From: a bacterium
GTDB lineage: Bacteria; Planctomycetota; Planctomycetia; Pirellulales; Pirellulaceae
Direction: 5' to 3'
DNA length: 64,000 nucleotides
Assembly: GCA_030430075.1 (NCBI GenBank)
Contig: JAUIGN010000002.1
Location: forward strand, 372,001-436,000
Part shown: positions 26,678 to 35,401 of the stretch, one piece after another
Layout of the letters: each line of letters begins with the position of its first letter
How positions within the stretch are numbered: the first letter of the stretch is position 1
The notes under the pieces: generated by a model
Databases searched by the model: none
What the model saw: the letters and a program-made list of their open reading frames with translations, nothing else
Told to the model about the DNA's origin: nothing
Program-made: the position numbers and the translations under genes

Positions 26678-27253
26678 ATGCTGAATCTCAAATCAACGTC
26701 TTCCGTGCGGTGGCTGAAGCAAGTCGACGAGCACCTCGACGAGATCCTGATTGATCACGCCCATTGCGAGAAAAAGGCGGCCGGCGTGGCCATGAACCTG
26801 CTCGTCGCCTATGTCGATCACGAGGCGCTCTGCCGGGAGATGACGACGATCGTCAATGAAGAGCTCGAACATTTCCACATGGTGCTGGAAATTCTGAAAG
26901 GCCGCCAAATCCCCTTTCGGCGGCAGAAGGCCGGCGGCTACGGACGCCAGCTCCTGGAGTGCGTGAGGAAGTCGGAACCGGAACGGGCCATCGACCGCTT
27001 GCTGGTGGCGGGCTTGATCGAGGCGCGGTCGTGCGAGCGGTTCAGTCTGCTGCGGGACCATGTCCCGGACCGCGAGTTGTCGGAATTCTACGGCAGTCTC
27101 TTCGAGTCGGAGGCCCGGCATCACGCAACCTACGTCCGGCTGGCCAAGACGTTCGGCAACGAGCGACAGGTCAACCAGCGACTGGCGGAACTTGCCGATC
27201 AGGAAGCCGAAATCGTCGCCGCGGGCGACCCGTTGCCGCGCATGCACAGTTGA
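26678..27253 (+). CDS. miaE: tRNA-(ms2io6A)-hydroxylase-like protein (MiaE family)
   Basis: MiaE is a di-iron monooxygenase that hydroxylates the isopentenyl group of 2-methylthio-N6-isopentenyladenosine at position 37 of certain tRNAs. The 191-residue protein has the ferritin-like four-helix pattern: DHAHCEKKAAGVAMNLLVAY, VNEELEHFHMVLEILKGR, LIEARSCERFSLLRDHV and FESEARHHATYVRLAKTFGN supply E and E-x-x-H iron ligands. Start: ATG at 26678 (MLNLKSTSSVRWLKQVDEHL); upstream in-frame codons run through the repeat element. Length matches the family. Its substrate-forming partners miaA and miaB are not in the window. Confidence 0.85.
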   Translation: MLNLKSTSSVRWLKQVDEHLDEILIDHAHCEKKAAGVAMNLLVAYVDHEALCREMTTIVNEELEHFHMVLEILKGRQIPFRRQKAGGYGRQLLECVRKSEPERAIDRLLVAGLIEARSCERFSLLRDHVPDRELSEFYGSLFESEARHHATYVRLAKTFGNERQVNQRLAELADQEAEIVAAGDPLPRMHS

Positions 27254-27520
27254 TCCGCTTACCCAGCTTGCGGCCGGGGAAGCAGGGAAATCGCCCTCCC
27301 GCGACATGTAGCTCTGAGCCCCGGGATTCGTGCTGCAGCGGATGACTCACCCTGAGCACCTAGCCCCCTGCCCTGGTTGCCGCGAATTGATTAGCCGCCC
27401 GCATGTGATAGACTGAGTCGACCCAACCCGAGGGGCATTCACCCGACGGGCCCGGCAGTCAGAGGTGGGACAACGAGCGGACCGTTGACCTGGCTGCCCC
27501 ACGGCACTCCAGCCCCTGAC

Positions 27521-28219
27521 ATGCCTGTGTCCACAGACGAACTCATCGGACCAACGGCCGGCTCGGCCGGCCACCCGAATCCGCTGGCAAACCTGGAACC
27601 GCACCTTGATGCGCTGCGCGCGACCGGTGCCCAGTTCTATCAACGCGGCTGGTCGGTCGGCACGAGCAGCAATTACAGTGTCGTGCTGCGGACCGACCCC
27701 TTGGAACTGGTCGTCACGGCAAGCGGCAAGGACAAAGGCAACCTCTCCCGTGACGACTTTGTACGGGTCGCTGCCGACGGCCGTCCGACCGCCCCCAATC
27801 AGCCAAAGTCATCGGCCGAAACCATGTTGCACGTCGTCGTGGCCGCCGAGCGTCCTGCGGGTGCCATTCTGCATACCCATTCGCCGTGGGCCACGGAGCT
27901 GTCGCAACTGTACTTCGACGAAGGTGGCATCGAGTTCGAAGGGTACGAAATGCTGAAAGGACTGGAGGGCATCAAAACGCACCAACGCCGTTTCCGGTTC
28001 GAGATCTTTGATAACACGCAGGACATCCCGCACCTCGCCGAGCAAGTTCGCCGGCGGCTCACGGACGCCGAGTCTCCCTTGGAGTACGGCTTTCTAATCC
28101 GCGGCCACGGCCTCTACACGTGGGGCCGGGACGTCGCGGAAGCGCGCCGGCATGTCGAAATCCTCGAGTTCCTGCTCGAATGCAAAGCACGCAGAATTCA
28201 GTTGACCGGCCAGCGCTGA
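27521..28219 (+). CDS. mtnB: Methylthioribulose-1-phosphate dehydratase
   Basis: Dehydrates 5-methylthioribulose-1-phosphate in the methionine salvage pathway. The class II aldolase-like 232-residue protein contains ATGAQFYQRGWSVGTSSNYS, LVVTASGKDKGNLSRDDFV, the zinc-binding AILHTHSPWA, EGYEMLKGLEGIKTH and RGHGLYTWGRD with the third zinc His. The ATG at 27521 is preferred to an upstream TTG. It is the first gene of a three-gene run with mtnD (97 bases downstream) and mtnC. Confidence 0.92.
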   Translation: MPVSTDELIGPTAGSAGHPNPLANLEPHLDALRATGAQFYQRGWSVGTSSNYSVVLRTDPLELVVTASGKDKGNLSRDDFVRVAADGRPTAPNQPKSSAETMLHVVVAAERPAGAILHTHSPWATELSQLYFDEGGIEFEGYEMLKGLEGIKTHQRRFRFEIFDNTQDIPHLAEQVRRRLTDAESPLEYGFLIRGHGLYTWGRDVAEARRHVEILEFLLECKARRIQLTGQR

Positions 28220-28316
28220 GCTCGCCGCGCGGCTTGGCCGTCACCGTGACGAGCAATCGTCAGGCCGCTCCCCTTTCCAATCCACTTACGATCCCATTCA
28301 GAGGCGGAGAACGATT

Positions 28317-28898
28317 ATGGCTTCCATCAGTATCCCCGACGAAAATCGGACCCTCAACGATCCACATGAAATCCGAGCCTTCCTCGAACCGTTCGGGATC
28401 TGGTACGAAAAGTGGGATGTGGCCAGCCGGATCGGCGAAGACGCCACCAATGAAGCGATCCTCGCCGGTTTCGCGCCGGAAATTGAGCGGCTCAAAGAGC
28501 GCGGACAGTTCGTAACGGCTGACGTGATCAACGTGACGCCGGAGACGCCCGGCCTGGATGAGATGCTGGCGAAATTCTCGAAGGAACACACGCACAGTGA
28601 AGACGAAGTGCGGTTTACGGTGAAAGGCCGCGGGATCTTTCACATTCATCCCGAGAATGGCCCCGTCTTCGGTGTGCTGGTGGAAAGCGGTGACCTGATC
28701 AACGTCCCCGCCGGCACCCAGCATTGGTTCAATCTGTGCGACGACCGCTCCATTCGCTGCATCCGCCTGTTCCAAGACCCGGCAGGTTGGGCTCCGCACT
28801 ATGTCGACAACCCGGTCGACGAGAAGTACTCGGCCGTCTGCTGGGGCCCGGACTACCTGCCGCCGGCTGACGATCTCGACCCGGTGGTGAAATTGTGA
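28317..28898 (+). CDS. mtnD: Acireductone dioxygenase
   Basis: Oxidises the acireductone intermediate of methionine salvage to the 2-keto acid precursor of methionine (Fe form) or off-pathway products (Ni form). The 193-residue cupin has metal ligands His91, His93, Glu97 (EHTHSEDEVRF) and His136 (PAGTQHWF). GGAG lies upstream of the ATG at 28317. Its stop overlaps the GTG start of mtnC by four bases, so translation is coupled. Confidence 0.95.
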   Translation: MASISIPDENRTLNDPHEIRAFLEPFGIWYEKWDVASRIGEDATNEAILAGFAPEIERLKERGQFVTADVINVTPETPGLDEMLAKFSKEHTHSEDEVRFTVKGRGIFHIHPENGPVFGVLVESGDLINVPAGTQHWFNLCDDRSIRCIRLFQDPAGWAPHYVDNPVDEKYSAVCWGPDYLPPADDLDPVVKL

Positions 28899-29638
28899 TC
28901 GAATTCGCCGGCCGCACAATTCTTCTCGACATCGAAGGCACAACCTCGTCGATTCGCTTTGTCTACGACGAAATGTTCCCGTTTGTGCGCCGCGAGCTGC
29001 GCGGTTTTCTGACCGCGCGTGGAGACGATCAAGACGTCACACAGGCGTGCGAGTTGATCGCCCGTGATGCCGGCCAGCCTTCGCTGGCAGATTGGCTCGC
29101 CACGGCAGGCGGTCCATCCGCTCAGGAATTGGTGCACGACGAAGTCCTGCGATTGATGGACGCCGACGTCAAGGCGACCGGGCTGAAACAGTTGCAAGGC
29201 CTGATATGGAAGTCCGGTTTTGAGAGCGGCGAGCTGAGGGCACACGTTTACGACGACGTGCCCCCCGCCCTGCAACGTTGGCAGGCAGCCGGAATCGACT
29301 TGCGAATCTATTCGTCTGGAAGTGTCGCCGCACAACGCCTCTTCTTCGGGCACACCGAGGCCGGTAACCTGCTCCCGCTGCTCCATGCCCACTACGACAC
29401 CACGACAGGCCCAAAGCGAGAACCCGCAAGCTACCACGCCATCACCGACGACATCGGCTGCCAACCGGCCGATGTCCTGTTTCTCAGTGACGTGGTCGCG
29501 GAACTGGAGGCCGCGCGAACTGCCGGTCTCCGGACAGGGCTCTGCATCCGTCCCGGAAATGCTGAGCCTCCCGCCGACCACGACTACGCATCGCTCCACA
29601 GCTTTGACGAAGTCCACGTTGCCGCCCGGTCCGATTAG
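28895..29638 (+). CDS. mtnC: Enolase-phosphatase E1
   Basis: Bifunctional HAD-family enzyme that enolises and dephosphorylates 2,3-diketo-5-methylthiopentyl-1-phosphate to the acireductone used by MtnD. 247 residues with a GTG start overlapping mtnD (GTGA). The HAD motif I is LLDIEGTTS (Asp12, Glu14); later motifs are IYSSGSVAAQRLFFGH, TGPKREPASYHAI and VLFLSDVVAELEAA. The HAD cap starts after RFVYDEMFPFVRREL. mtnB-mtnD-mtnC supply the lower half of the salvage pathway; mtnA, mtnK or mtnN are not nearby. Confidence 0.95.
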   Translation: MIEFAGRTILLDIEGTTSSIRFVYDEMFPFVRRELRGFLTARGDDQDVTQACELIARDAGQPSLADWLATAGGPSAQELVHDEVLRLMDADVKATGLKQLQGLIWKSGFESGELRAHVYDDVPPALQRWQAAGIDLRIYSSGSVAAQRLFFGHTEAGNLLPLLHAHYDTTTGPKREPASYHAITDDIGCQPADVLFLSDVVAELEAARTAGLRTGLCIRPGNAEPPADHDYASLHSFDEVHVAARSD

Positions 29639-29997
29639 CCGCCGGCGATGGGGAAAACCGCTTCCGCAGTGGCGCTGCAACCTCATATTCCTTCCGTTTT
29701 CAAGCGCGCCCCTTGACCGTATGGCGCGGGGCGCTACGATTGGTGTGGAGCGGCTGAAAAGGACGATGCCGCCGGGAAAGACAGTCCTGTCCGAGCATCC
29801 GCCGAGTTGATTGGGCTTCTGCGACGACCGGTTGGCTCCCCTGGCAGGGCATTCGGTTTCCGCCGCTTCGCATTTCAGAGTTTGTGACAGGCGCCTCCAC
29901 GAAGGAGTGGCGACACCTCGCTCGCGAGGTAACATGCAGCAGGGCAGCTTCCACGTGCCGGTTCCCTCCGGGAACAACAAGGATAGGAGCTGCAGTC
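29639..29997. other. Intergenic region upstream of secreted protein gene
   Basis: About 360 bases. Contains the ribosome site AGGATAGGAG before the ATG at 29998 and a small inverted repeat CCTCGCTCGCGAGG near 29916. No gene supported. Confidence 0.4.
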
Positions 29998-31044
29998 ATG
30001 GATGGTTCTCGTCATCTCTCGGTCTCTTCGCTGCGACCCGTCACGTTCCTCGGCTTTGGACTTCTGGTGTTCTCGATCGCCGGCTCGGTCCGCGCCGCCG
30101 CACCCCAGGTGCACTTCGACGTCCCCTTGGTGATCTCCTGTGCGGATGTGACGACGGACGAGTTTGCGGCCCGCCATCCGCAACAACGACTGCTGGAAGC
30201 CACATTCGAAATCTCGTCGCTCGTTGCACAGCGGTCGGAAGAAGACCTGGTCGAGTACATCTATCGCTTCGTCAGTCCTCGGACCTCGGTCCGCGTTGTG
30301 GACTACCAACCGAGGACCACGCTGGCCTCCGACTATGCCGGCGGTATCAACATCGAAAAGAAGCACGAGAAGACCCGGTCGGCCGGGCTGGCCGTCAACG
30401 GGGCCTGGGATCACCTGGTCACGGCCAACGGCAACTCCAGCCTGGGTTCCAAACGGACGGAATCGGAACGCTACGAACTGGTCGCGCCGATGGACGCGGT
30501 CACCGCGAGCGGCACGTTGCTTCACTCGCAAGGTGTCTATTTCAAACTCAGAAAAACCCGCCAGTTGAACCTGGAGGGCTCGAAGGTCTTCACAATCATC
30601 TTCTCCGCACCGCGGGACTGGCAGGGCAGCCTGCTGCTGATCGACTGTCGGGCACTCGGCTACGATCGGGGCGTCGTCCGGCAACTGGACGAGCTGATTG
30701 AGTGCGGACGGTCACAGCAGCGCGTGGTGCTCGTCGGCGTGGGCGATCAGCTGAGTTACCAGATCGGCGAAGAGTTCGTGCGGGCGGAGCGCCGGCTCCG
30801 GCAGTTGGCCGCCGCCAGCCGCGACGATGTGCACCGCATCAACTACCCGACGGTTCTCCATGAATTGGGAGGCCTGCTGGATGTCGTCAAGCCGAAGGTG
30901 GCCGATGCATGGCTTGAACAGTTGCTCCGTCATCCCCAGCAGGCGGCCGAGCAACAACTGCATCGCCGGCTTCCGCCTGATTTACGGACGGCGGCGGAAA
31001 ACTACCTGGCCGCCCACCGCCGCTTCGATCAGCTTGTCCGCTAA
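29998..31044 (+). CDS. Secreted hypothetical protein
   Basis: 348 residues from the ATG at 29998, which has AGGATAGGAG upstream. A signal peptide (VTFLGFGLLVFSIAGSVRAA) precedes a mixed alpha/beta region with PLVISCADVTTDEFAARHP and EDLVEYIYRFVSPRTSVRVV. A later strand-rich segment has FTIIFSAPRDWQGSLLLIDC and QQRVVLVGVGDQLSYQ, and the C-terminus is helical, ending AAENYLAAHRRFDQLVR. No catalytic motif recognised. The AAxxWQGS-type strands suggest a planctomycete-specific envelope protein. It converges with the leuB gene. Confidence 0.75.
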   Translation: MDGSRHLSVSSLRPVTFLGFGLLVFSIAGSVRAAAPQVHFDVPLVISCADVTTDEFAARHPQQRLLEATFEISSLVAQRSEEDLVEYIYRFVSPRTSVRVVDYQPRTTLASDYAGGINIEKKHEKTRSAGLAVNGAWDHLVTANGNSSLGSKRTESERYELVAPMDAVTASGTLLHSQGVYFKLRKTRQLNLEGSKVFTIIFSAPRDWQGSLLLIDCRALGYDRGVVRQLDELIECGRSQQRVVLVGVGDQLSYQIGEEFVRAERRLRQLAAASRDDVHRINYPTVLHELGGLLDVVKPKVADAWLEQLLRHPQQAAEQQLHRRLPPDLRTAAENYLAAHRRFDQLVR

Positions 31045-31068
31045 AAAACAAGCCCCTCCGTGAGCATG

Positions 31069-31086
31069 TTCCCGCTTGCGCGGGAA
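31069..31086. terminator. Short hairpin between convergent genes
   Basis: TTCCCGC-TTGC-GCGGGAA, 7-bp perfect stem, between the secreted-protein gene and leuB, which converge. It could end transcription from either side; a six-A run at 31043-31048 gives a T-tract on the minus strand but about 20 bases away. Confidence 0.4.
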
Positions 31087-31160
31087 CCAGGCCGCCGTGC
31101 CGTGTCTCACTCGTCGCGTGACGCCGGAATCGATGGCGTGGCCAACCAGGTCTGGCCGGC

Positions 31161-32243
31161 TCAGGCGTGCATCGCCGCGACGACCAGGTCGCCGACTTCC
31201 GACGTGCTGTAACCCATACGTCCGGCCGCCTGACTTTCCATCTTATTGCCGGTGACTTCTTGAATCGCCTTGAGGATTCTGCTGCCGGACGCCTCTTGGC
31301 CGGTATGCTCGAGCAGCATCGACATGGCACCGATGGCGGCGATCGGGTTGATCACGCCTTGCCCCGTGTACTTCGGCGCGCTGCCCCCCATCGGTTCGTA
31401 CATGCTGACCCCGCCCGGATCCGGATTCATGTTGCCGCCGGCAGCAACCCCCATCCCGCCTTGGACCATTGCCCCCAAGTCGGTGATGATGTCGCCGAAC
31501 ATGTTGGTGGTCACGATCACATCGTAATACTCAGGGTTCTTCACCATCCACATACAACATGCGTCGACGTGGTTGTAATCGGCTTCCACGTCGGGATAGT
31601 CTTTGGCCACCTCCTGGTAAGTCCGCCACCAGAGGTCATGACCGTACGTCAGCACGTTGGTCTTGGCGACCAGCGTCAGCCGCTTACCCTTGGGGTTGTT
31701 TCGCCGCTGCGTGTACTCGAAGGCCCAGCGGATGCACCGTTCGCATCCTTTCCGCGTGTAGACGGCGGATTGGGTGGCGACTTCGTCGGCCGTCCCCTTT
31801 TTCAAAAAGCCCCCCACCCCGCAATAAAGGTCTTCCGTGTTTTCCCGGACCACCACGAAATCAACGTCTTCGGGCCGCTTGCCGGCCAGCGGTGTTTCGA
31901 CCCCGGGATACAGTTTGACCGGGCGCAGATTGATGTACTGGTCGAGCTTGAACCGCAATTCCAGGAGCAGTCCCTTTTCCAGGATTCCGGGGGCCACGTC
32001 GGGATGCCCGACAGCTCCCAGGTAGATTGCGTCAAACGCCCGCAGTTCGTCCACCGCGCCGTCCGGCAGGATCTCACCCGTCTTAAGGTAGTGTTCGCCA
32101 CCAAACGGAAAATCCTGCGTCGAGAATCCGAAGCCGTCCAACTCTGCTGCCGCTGCCAGCACCTTGAGCGCTTCGGCCGTCACTTCAGGACCGGTCCCGT
32201 CTCCACCAATCACAGCAATCTTCAAGTTTTCTTTCGCATTCAC
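31161..32243 (-). CDS. leuB: 3-isopropylmalate dehydrogenase-type beta-decarboxylating dehydrogenase
   Basis: A 360-residue NAD-dependent member of the IPMDH/IDH family. It starts MNAKENLKIAVIGGDGTGPE with the family N-terminal glycine motif. RENTEDLYCGVGG is followed by the tyrosine/lysine region VAKTNVLTYGHDLWWRT. The metal site is VTTNMFGDIITDLGAM, and the nucleotide-binding end is MYEPMGGSAPKYTGQGVINP. It most likely makes 2-ketoisocaproate in leucine synthesis, though tartrate or other 3-malate substrates in this family cannot be excluded by sequence. No other leu gene is nearby. The start has no strong ribosome site. Confidence 0.88.
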   Translation of the reverse strand: MNAKENLKIAVIGGDGTGPEVTAEALKVLAAAAELDGFGFSTQDFPFGGEHYLKTGEILPDGAVDELRAFDAIYLGAVGHPDVAPGILEKGLLLELRFKLDQYINLRPVKLYPGVETPLAGKRPEDVDFVVVRENTEDLYCGVGGFLKKGTADEVATQSAVYTRKGCERCIRWAFEYTQRRNNPKGKRLTLVAKTNVLTYGHDLWWRTYQEVAKDYPDVEADYNHVDACCMWMVKNPEYYDVIVTTNMFGDIITDLGAMVQGGMGVAAGGNMNPDPGGVSMYEPMGGSAPKYTGQGVINPIAAIGAMSMLLEHTGQEASGSRILKAIQEVTGNKMESQAAGRMGYSTSEVGDLVVAAMHA

Positions 32244-32423
32244 GGAACATTAGTCCTTGGCATCTAGGAGACAGTTTGGTCGTGTGGCGTGCGCCGCCTT
32301 GGCGCCCGTTGGAAGGCGAATCATCCCCGCCGACGTTTCGGCGTTCAAGGCGGCGTCGAGCGGGGCCGGTAAGCAAAGGCAATCGACCCGCTTCATGGTC
32401 CCACCGGGCAGGTTCACTGCCGC

Positions 32424-32455
32424 GGCAGTTCATTGCCCCGGCAGTTCATTGCCCT
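32424..32455. repeat. Direct repeat, 16 bp x 2
   Basis: GGCAGTTCATTGCCCC is repeated head to tail with one change in the last base. A related GGTTCACTGCCGC lies just upstream. Confidence 0.6.
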
Positions 32456-32574
32456 GCCGGGCAGCGGCCCGATCGGCGCCGTCCGGCATGCCAGCCCACG
32501 CAGTGCTAACGAAGCGACCGATTCTATCAGTCACCTGACAACCTCTCAACGTCCCCCGCGGGGAAGTAAGGAAT

Positions 32575-32720
32575 CTCATGCACAGCATGACCTACGGAAG
32601 TGCGGAATCCGGAAGTATGGAATGACGTCATGCAGCGGCAGCGACCACACTGGCTCCCCTCTCCCCCAGCTTGTCTGGAGGAGTGGGGCCGGGGGTGAGG
32701 GGGCCGAGCTACCATGCCGC
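32575..32720. repeat. Dispersed intergenic hairpin element, copy 2
   Basis: Same layout as at 26429: TCATGC-ACA-GCATGA, CCTACGGAAGT, two 15-bp units (32596-32625) instead of four, TGCAGCGGCAGCGACCACAC, then the CCCCTCTCCCCCAG hairpin (32656-32688). The 3' arm of the last hairpin has two mismatches. The two copies share long exact blocks, including GGCTCCCCTCTCCCCC and AGCTTGTCTGG. Confidence 0.75.
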
Positions 32721-32869
32721 ATTGCGTCATACCGAATAGGACTTGGCCCCAATGCCGAGCAACCTGAAACCGGTGATCGCATCTTCATCCACACCATGGG
32801 TTGGTCATGCTGCGGACGACGAACCGGGTAGTTGGCATGCCGGTCATGCGGTGCCCGACGGTCCGCCGC

Positions 32870-33415
32870 TCAGCTTCCCCAGAGCCCGCGTTGCGAGGCT
32901 CGCGCAGCCTGTTCTGCCTGGTCAAGACGACGACCGATCGAGACCGAGTCGCCCGGATAGACATCGACCCGCGCGAATCCGGCTTCGACCAACCGGACAT
33001 TGAGCATCTCGTCACCGGCAAACACATACGCCAGAAATCTCTCGTACCGGTCCAGGCGCCGCCGATCGAAGCGGAGCGTCACGGAACGCTGCCCGGTCAA
33101 CTGGCGGGCCAAAGCGGTCGCCTCCTCACCCCACGGCTCGTCGACTTCAGGGCAATCGATCCCCAACAAGCGAATCGTCGCCTCGACGGTCCGCCGTTGC
33201 GACTGGCCGGGCGGCGTCGACGTCTGTCGCACCACCAGCGAGTCACCATCAATGACCCGTACAACGTGGCAAGCGCCCTCCTGCAACATCTCTCCCGGCA
33301 TGACCCCCGGACGCTGCCGCATCCGGTCGAAGGCGTACCGGGCACCAATCAGGATCACCAGTGCTCCTATCACGTAGACGGTGGTCGAAGGACGGCGACG
33401 GAAGCGGCGCGTCAT
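32870..33415 (-). CDS. Membrane-anchored thermonuclease-like (SNase) protein
   Basis: 181 residues from the ATG at 33415. The N-terminus has a membrane helix (TTVYVIGALVILIGARYAF). The SNase-type beta-barrel follows: CHVVRVIDGDSLVV, IRLLGIDCPEVDEPWGEEA with the Arg and Glu positions of the nuclease site, LTGQRSVTLRFD and RLDRYERFLAYVFAGDEML. It ends GYxVxxYPG-like FARVDVYPGDS. It probably cleaves nucleic acids outside the cytoplasmic membrane. An upstream in-frame start at 33598 would add an unrelated Pro/Arg-rich segment and is less likely. Confidence 0.85.
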   Translation of the reverse strand: MTRRFRRRPSTTVYVIGALVILIGARYAFDRMRQRPGVMPGEMLQEGACHVVRVIDGDSLVVRQTSTPPGQSQRRTVEATIRLLGIDCPEVDEPWGEEATALARQLTGQRSVTLRFDRRRLDRYERFLAYVFAGDEMLNVRLVEAGFARVDVYPGDSVSIGRRLDQAEQAARASQRGLWGS

Positions 33416-33635
33416 GGGCGTGGCGGGAAACCTGGCAGGAAGATGGCCGACAAACGCCGGCAAGCGCGACATCGGCTGCCCCAAGCTGGGCCGGCCAATG
33501 GATGCCGGCGGCAGCCATCTTGATGCGCGCCGGCGGCACGGTCCAACACGGATGACTGGTGGAGCCTCCGCGGACAAACAACCAACAGCGGGACTCACGT
33601 TGATCGCACGACGACCGGCTCAGCGGCCACCGCGA

Positions 33636-33941
33636 TCAGTTCTGGCTGAAACCCAGATGGGCCAGAGATTCGTGTCCCATGGGGTCCTTCATGAACTTGC
33701 ATTGGCACTCGGGACAAAGGTCAAAACGTCGGCGCTGATAAACGTCTTCACCGTCGTACTCGGCATCTTCGTCATCAAGCCGTTCCAGGATCTCGTGCAG
33801 TTCCAGGAGATGATCGCGGTCATCATCGAGCTCTTCGCCGTCGGTCGAATCGACTTGGGCTTGAACCTCGATCCGTACGACATAGCGGAGCTCGTCGCCG
33901 CCAAGAACTCGCTTGCAGCGATCACACGAAAAATGAATCAT
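33636..33941 (-). CDS. Small protein with paired CxxC motifs (zinc-ribbon-like)
   Basis: 101 residues from the ATG at 33941, which has AAGGA eight bases upstream; an in-frame ATG at 33956 is an alternative. CDRCKRVLGG near the start and LCPECQCKF near the end give two Cys pairs, suggesting one zinc site of ribbon type. The middle is very acidic (DSTDGEELDDDRDHLLELHE). Such small proteins are often regulatory or RNA-polymerase-binding, but that is only inference. Confidence 0.75.
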   Translation of the reverse strand: MIHFSCDRCKRVLGGDELRYVVRIEVQAQVDSTDGEELDDDRDHLLELHEILERLDDEDAEYDGEDVYQRRRFDLCPECQCKFMKDPMGHESLAHLGFSQN

Positions 33942-34432
33942 CCCGCTATCCTTCATGAAGTTTTCTTGAAGATCAAATGTGAATCGTGCCCTGCCGGGAT
34001 AACAACCTGCCAGGACCACAAGTCGAGGTCGATTGCGTGCCCTCACGCGACAAATTGGCAACGCCGTAGCTGACGAATTTCCCTTCCGAGCGAATCACAT
34101 CTGGCCGGTAAACGGGCGTCGCGCAGCCGTCAGGTTGCTTGCCAGATTCATCGTAATGGCAACGCGCCTTGCGGGGCAAGTCGATTGTTCTCGAAAAATA
34201 GATTCGACAGCGTTGCAGGCATGCGAGACTGGTCTGGGCCACACCGAGCGGATAAAATACTAGCCAGTCGCCTGCAGGGATGGCAGTCAGGGCGACGACG
34301 AACGCGATCGCGTTAAGGGACGACAACGCACGGTCTGCTTCTGGTCCTTGATCGCTTCTGCCCACCAGCGTGTTTGTTCGATGACGCCTATTCCTCTTCG
34401 GACCCGACGACGCTTACCGACGGAGACTCGTG
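33942..34432. other. Intergenic region with possible extra small gene
   Basis: About 490 bases between divergent genes. A minus-strand frame at 33973-34365 (130 codons) has a hydrophobic stretch AIAFVVALTAIPAGDWLVFY and a plausible composition in its middle, but lacks a good ribosome site and a clear family; it is left unannotated as a gene. Confidence 0.35.
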
Positions 34433-35068
34433 ATGAGTCCAGCCCAGCACGACCAGGTTCTCAATACGAGCGTGTTGGTATTGAATCGCCACTACATGGC
34501 GACTCGCGTGATCACCGCTCGACGAGCCTTCGTGCTCCTCTATCGGGAAGTCGCCGAAGTCATCGATATTGAAGATGGACAGTTCACGAATTACGACTTC
34601 GACTCGTGGTGCGAGCTGAGTCAACTGCGGCGCGAAGACGGAGGGCATCATGATGACTGGGTGCGGGCGGTCAACTTCGACATCCAGTTGCCGCGGATTC
34701 TGCGGCTGACTCGATTTGATCGGCAGCACACCTCCGCAGTACGCCTCAATCGGCGCAACCTGTTCGCCCGAGATGGACACTGTTGCCAGTATTGCGGCCA
34801 GTCCCTGCCGGCCGCGCAGCTCAGCCTGGACCACGTCGTGCCGCGGAGCAAGGGCGGCCCGACGACGTGGGAGAACGTGGTCGCCTCGTGCGTGCGTTGC
34901 AACACCAAGAAGGGCGGGCGAACCCCCAAGGAAGCGCGGATGGTGTTGATGAGCAAGCCGAAGCAGCCGTCGCACAACCCCACGCTCGCCTTGAAACTCG
35001 ATAATCCGAAATTCGCCAGTTGGAAGACGTTCCTGCCGAAAGGAACGGGACATCTGGACATGGGGTAG
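34433..35068 (+). CDS. HNH endonuclease domain protein
   Basis: 211 residues. The C-terminal half has an HNH zinc-finger nuclease core: RRNLFARDGHCCQYCGQSL, then SLDHVVPRSKGGPTTWEN and VVASCVRCNTKKGGRTPKEA, giving paired CxxC zinc ligands and the catalytic DH/N residues. The N-terminal part (VLVLNRHYMATRVITARRAF, EVIDIEDG) is the conserved leader seen in many free-standing bacterial HNH proteins. ATG at 34433 or GTG at 34430, both behind GGAG. It is not next to intron, restriction or phage genes, so the cell role (repair, editing or defence) is open. Confidence 0.9.
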   Translation: MSPAQHDQVLNTSVLVLNRHYMATRVITARRAFVLLYREVAEVIDIEDGQFTNYDFDSWCELSQLRREDGGHHDDWVRAVNFDIQLPRILRLTRFDRQHTSAVRLNRRNLFARDGHCCQYCGQSLPAAQLSLDHVVPRSKGGPTTWENVVASCVRCNTKKGGRTPKEARMVLMSKPKQPSHNPTLALKLDNPKFASWKTFLPKGTGHLDMG

Positions 35069-35326
35069 CCTGGAGGCCGCGGCGGCCGTCGAGCGATGTG
35101 CCGGCCGTCGAGCGATGTGCCGGCAACGGCATCGTAACGGCAAGGCAACAGCAACAGCATGGCAACGGGCCGGTGGCGCGGCAACGCGTCACCCAGCGAC
35201 TCCCAGGCAGACGAGCCTCTTGACGGCTGCGCGGCAAATGAGCCTTCGGCAAGCAACGCGCGGCCGTGTATCTGCGGACTCCCGTTGGTCGTCCTGGTCC
35301 ATTTGCTGCGCAAGTATCAATAAACC

Positions 35327-35360
35327 AAAAAAGTCCGCACCCGGCGTACCGAGTGCGGAC
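35327..35360 (-). terminator. Rho-independent terminator of Cys-rich protein gene
   Basis: Read on the minus strand: stem GTCCGCAC with CGG/CCG extension around one mismatch and loop TACG, followed by six T residues (A-run 35327-35332 on the plus strand). It lies 42 bases after the stop of the gene at 35402. Confidence 0.85.
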
Positions 35361-35401
35361 AGGTTGAGATAGGCACGATCCGCGGATTGCCCCCAGCGAC
35401 C

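Larger units (their letters stand above)
32244..32869. other. Long intergenic region with repeats
   Basis: About 625 bases between leuB and the anchored nuclease. It contains two copies of GGCAGTTCATTGCCC (32424-32455) and the second copy of the dispersed hairpin element (32575-32720). No convincing gene. Confidence 0.5.

Noticed and set aside
33973..34365. Possible 130-residue minus-strand protein with one hydrophobic segment
   Set aside because: No good ribosome site or family resemblance, and the C-terminal part looks random; kept only as a note in the intergenic entry.
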